A DNA stretch of 23,291 bases from Deltaproteobacteria bacterium. Lineage in GTDB: Bacteria; Desulfobacterota; Desulfuromonadia; Desulfuromonadales; BM103. The position numbers and the translations under genes were made by a program. Positions 21,864-23,291 of the stretch are shown piece after piece. Where the stretch lies: positions 1 to 23,291 of the forward strand of contig JAGXHL010000067.1 of assembly GCA_024636215.1 (NCBI GenBank), in the 5' to 3' direction. The notes under the pieces are model-generated. The model was not told the DNA's origin, did no database searches, and saw only the letters and a program-made list of their open reading frames with translations. Numbering within the stretch: the first letter of the stretch is position 1; every line of letters begins with the position of its first letter.

Positions 21864-22532
21864 ATGGCAAAGCGTATCGGTGTTATCCTGTCCGGCTGCG
21901 GCGTTTACGACGGTAGCGAAATCAACGAAACGGTCATCACCTTGCTGGCCATTGATCGTGCCGGCGCCGAAGCCGTGTGCATGGCTCCGGACATTCCGCA
22001 GATGCATGTTATCAATCACCTGACCGGCGAACCTCAGGCCGGTGAGACCCGTAATGTACTGATCGAATCGGCCCGCATCGCGAGGGGCAAGATTCAAGAT
22101 CTGGCAAGTGTTGAGGCCAGCGAGCTTGATGCCTTGATGTTGCCCGGCGGTTTTGGCGCGGCGAAAAACCTCTGCAATTTCGCCGTTGCAGGCGCAGACT
22201 GTGAAGCCAACTCTGATACAGCTCGTCTGATCCGGGAGATGCACGCGGCAAAGAAACCGATCGCTGCCGTCTGCATTGCCCCGGCAGTCCTGGCCAAAGT
22301 TTTGGGGGAGCAAAAAATCGCCCACAAGCTGACCATCGGCAACGATGAGGCAACGGCTGAAGCCCTTACACAACTGGGTGCGGAGCATATTCAGTGTCCC
22401 GTCGAAGACTTTGTCATCGACCGCGACAATAAGCTGGTTACGAGCCCGGCCTATATGTTGGCCGGCCGAATCTCGGAAGCTGCAAAAGGAATTGAAAAAA
22501 CCGTGAAAAGTCTGCTCGACATGATTGACTAG
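21864..22532 (+). CDS. elbB: ElbB-type glyoxalase III / DJ-1-like protein
   Basis: This 222-residue protein belongs to the ElbB (isoprenoid biosynthesis/sigma cross-reacting protein 27A) group of the DJ-1/class I amidotransferase fold. It shows KRIGVILSGCGVYDGSEI at the N-terminus, LPGGFGAAKNLCNFA in the middle, the nucleophile-elbow Cys C137 in AAVCIAPAVLA, and VTSPAYMLAGRISE near the end. E. coli ElbB has weak glyoxalase activity; its true role is unsettled and was first linked to isoprenoid synthesis. It is cytoplasmic. The start is firm: AGGAGGAGG lies at 21853-21860, directly before ATG 21864. It appears to be monocistronic, with a 266-base gap holding a repeat before the next gene. Confidence 0.93.
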   Translation: MAKRIGVILSGCGVYDGSEINETVITLLAIDRAGAEAVCMAPDIPQMHVINHLTGEPQAGETRNVLIESARIARGKIQDLASVEASELDALMLPGGFGAAKNLCNFAVAGADCEANSDTARLIREMHAAKKPIAAVCIAPAVLAKVLGEQKIAHKLTIGNDEATAEALTQLGAEHIQCPVEDFVIDRDNKLVTSPAYMLAGRISEAAKGIEKTVKSLLDMID

Positions 22533-22594
22533 GCAATCAATCGCTGCCGAGGGAATTCAAATTTTGACGCATTTTGGAGCACTTTATCTAACTT

Positions 22595-22769
22595 GTGTCC
22601 ATCCGGAACCTTCGGATGGACACGCTGCAGTTTTCGATCTGGAAACGAACAATTTCGCAAGGTCAAGGAAATCAAGGATTTGAGCGGAGGCGTAGTGCTT
22701 TACGCCGCACAATCAAATCCGCCGATTGACGCAGAGATTGCGGAAAAGGGCCGTTTCCGGACGAAAACT
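22595..22769 (+). repeat. ERIC-like near-palindromic intergenic repeat, copy 2 (before rubredoxin)
   Basis: This is the second copy of the element at 13824-14000. The leading hairpin is GTGTCCATCCG/CGGATGGACAC (22595-22623), where a U-A pair replaces a C-G pair of copy 1. The near-palindrome spans 22629-22769, with ends AGTTTTCG and CGAAAACT and an inner stem GGATTTGA/TCAAATCC topped by GGCGTA/TACGCC. It ends 29 bases before the rubredoxin ATG. A possible promoter (TTGACG at 22564, TCTAAC at 22587) would start transcription at the edge of the repeat. Confidence 0.85.
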
Positions 22770-22798
22770 GATCCACTAAATCTTCTAAGGAGCAAAAC

Positions 22799-22957
22799 AT
22801 GACCAAGTATCGTTGTGTAATCTGTGACTACATCTATGACCCGGCAGAAGGCGACCCGGGCAATGGCATTGACCCCGGCACATCTTTCGAGGCCCTTCCA
22901 GACGACTGGTGCTGCCCCCTCTGCGGTGCAGACAAAAGTAATTTCGAACCCGCCTGA
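22799..22957 (+). CDS. Rubredoxin
   Basis: This 52-residue protein is a complete rubredoxin, a small cytoplasmic one-electron carrier with an Fe(Cys)4 centre. The four ligands are C6 and C9 ([12 protein letters not shown]) and C39 and C42 ([15 protein letters not shown]). The conserved aromatic core, the [20 protein letters not shown] loop and the acidic character are all typical. An additional cysteine, C38, directly precedes the third ligand, where Val or Ile is usual. AAGGAG (22787-22792) fixes the ATG. In anaerobes rubredoxins feed electrons to rubrerythrin, superoxide reductase or flavodiiron proteins; none of these partners is in the window. The leader contains the ERIC-like repeat. Confidence 0.96.
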   Translation: MTKYRCVICDYIYDPAEGDPGNGIDPGTSFEALPDDWCCPLCGADKSNFEPA

Positions 22958-23151
22958 ACCACGAACTGAGCCACGACCTCTGGAGCATACACAAGTAATC
23001 GGGTCGAGGCTCGCCAGATCCGGCGTTCCGGTCACAGCGAGACCGGGACGCCCTGTTCGCCGTGAGAAACTGACCACTACCAGCTTGCGAAGCCTTTTTC
23101 TGCAGGGCTGCGACATGGCCCCCACTCACACGCTTGATTATCCTGATGTTG
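22958..23151. other. Gene-free stretch after rubredoxin, with hairpin
   Basis: No gene is recognised here. A strong hairpin at 23022-23052 (GGCGTTCCGGTC with GACCGGGACGCC, one G-U pair, seven-base loop) could mark the 3' end of the rubredoxin transcript, but no T-run follows it. The rest shows no promoter or coding pattern I would defend. Confidence 0.4.
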
Positions 23152-23291
23152 CCTAGCAGGCTGTCGGACTATCCATGAGCCGGCTGCAAATCCGGCTGTT
23201 TGGCCCATATTTCAGCTCCTTTTTGGTCCATAGCTACGGCTATGAACCTGCAAATGAGCTAAAATCTGTTCTCAAACATCCAAATTTTCGC
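23152..23291 (-). repeat. Foldback MITE-like repeat, right copy (truncated by window end)
   Basis: This is the reverse complement of window positions 31-170 with three mismatches over the shared length. It starts with the terminal repeat CTAGCAGGCTGTCGGACTAT (one base different from the left copy) and is cut off by the window end before the second terminal repeat. Confidence 0.85.

Noticed and set aside
23022..23052. Intrinsic terminator of rubredoxin
   Set aside because: The stem is strong but no T-run follows on either strand, so it is only described as a hairpin.
1..23291. Composite transposon or genomic island bounded by the terminal repeats
   Set aside because: There is no transposase, integrase or attachment site. 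The contents are ordinary chromosomal genes, and the repeats look like small multicopy elements at contig ends.

Overview
This window looks like chromosomal DNA of a Desulfuromonadales-type deltaproteobacterium (Geobacter/Desulfuromonas/Pelobacter relatives). That is an inference from the gene repertoire (MSHA-type pilus factors, a YkgJ-like cysteine protein, rubredoxin, a rluD-pgeF pair, a fused sugar-nucleotidyltransferase/phosphomutase beside glycogen genes) and from moderate-to-high GC, not from a marker gene. I see no rRNA, tRNA, CRISPR array, phage gene or transposase.

Layout. (1) 1-170 and 23152-23291: two inverted copies of a short foldback repeat bound the window, which looks like a contig ending in a multicopy repeat. 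(2) 274-3256, minus: a cysteine-cluster protein and an overlapping mshN/mshM-like pair. (3) 3401-5009: a tail-anchored cytochrome b5-like protein, a tiny membrane peptide and a YhcC-type radical SAM protein on the minus strand. (4) 5236-13413, plus: a single-domain response regulator, a mannose-1-phosphate guanylyltransferase-like/phosphomutase-like fusion, a very large GH13 protein, glycogen synthase GlgA, and a small acidic protein overlapping the glgA stop. This is a carbohydrate storage/sugar nucleotide block. (5) 13429-13731, minus: an HNH endonuclease-like protein. (6) 14013-17685, plus: potassium uptake genes trkA and trkH and an alpha/beta hydrolase, spaced as an operon. (7) 17686-18131: a gene-free stretch with two good terminators and a 27-bp direct repeat. 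(8) 18132-21452, minus: a REC-SARP/BTAD regulator, pgeF, an rluD-family gene and a small conserved-looking protein. (9) 21864-22957, plus: elbB and a 52-residue rubredoxin.

The most interesting non-coding signal is a 175-177 bp repeat present twice (13824-14000 and 22595-22769). It ends 12 and 29 bases before the start codons of trkA and rubredoxin. Each copy has a leading hairpin, with a compensatory base-pair change between the copies, followed by a 141-143 bp near-palindrome that could fold into one long stem. This resembles an ERIC-type intergenic element, or a structured 5' leader carried by one. The second signal is in 17746-18085, where the same 27-bp motif occurs twice, each copy followed on the minus strand by an intrinsic terminator. 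That arrangement would fit two co-regulated small RNAs. On the protein side, the phosphomutase half of the fusion seems to have lost its catalytic loops, and the GH13 enzyme has an unusual fourth conserved region.
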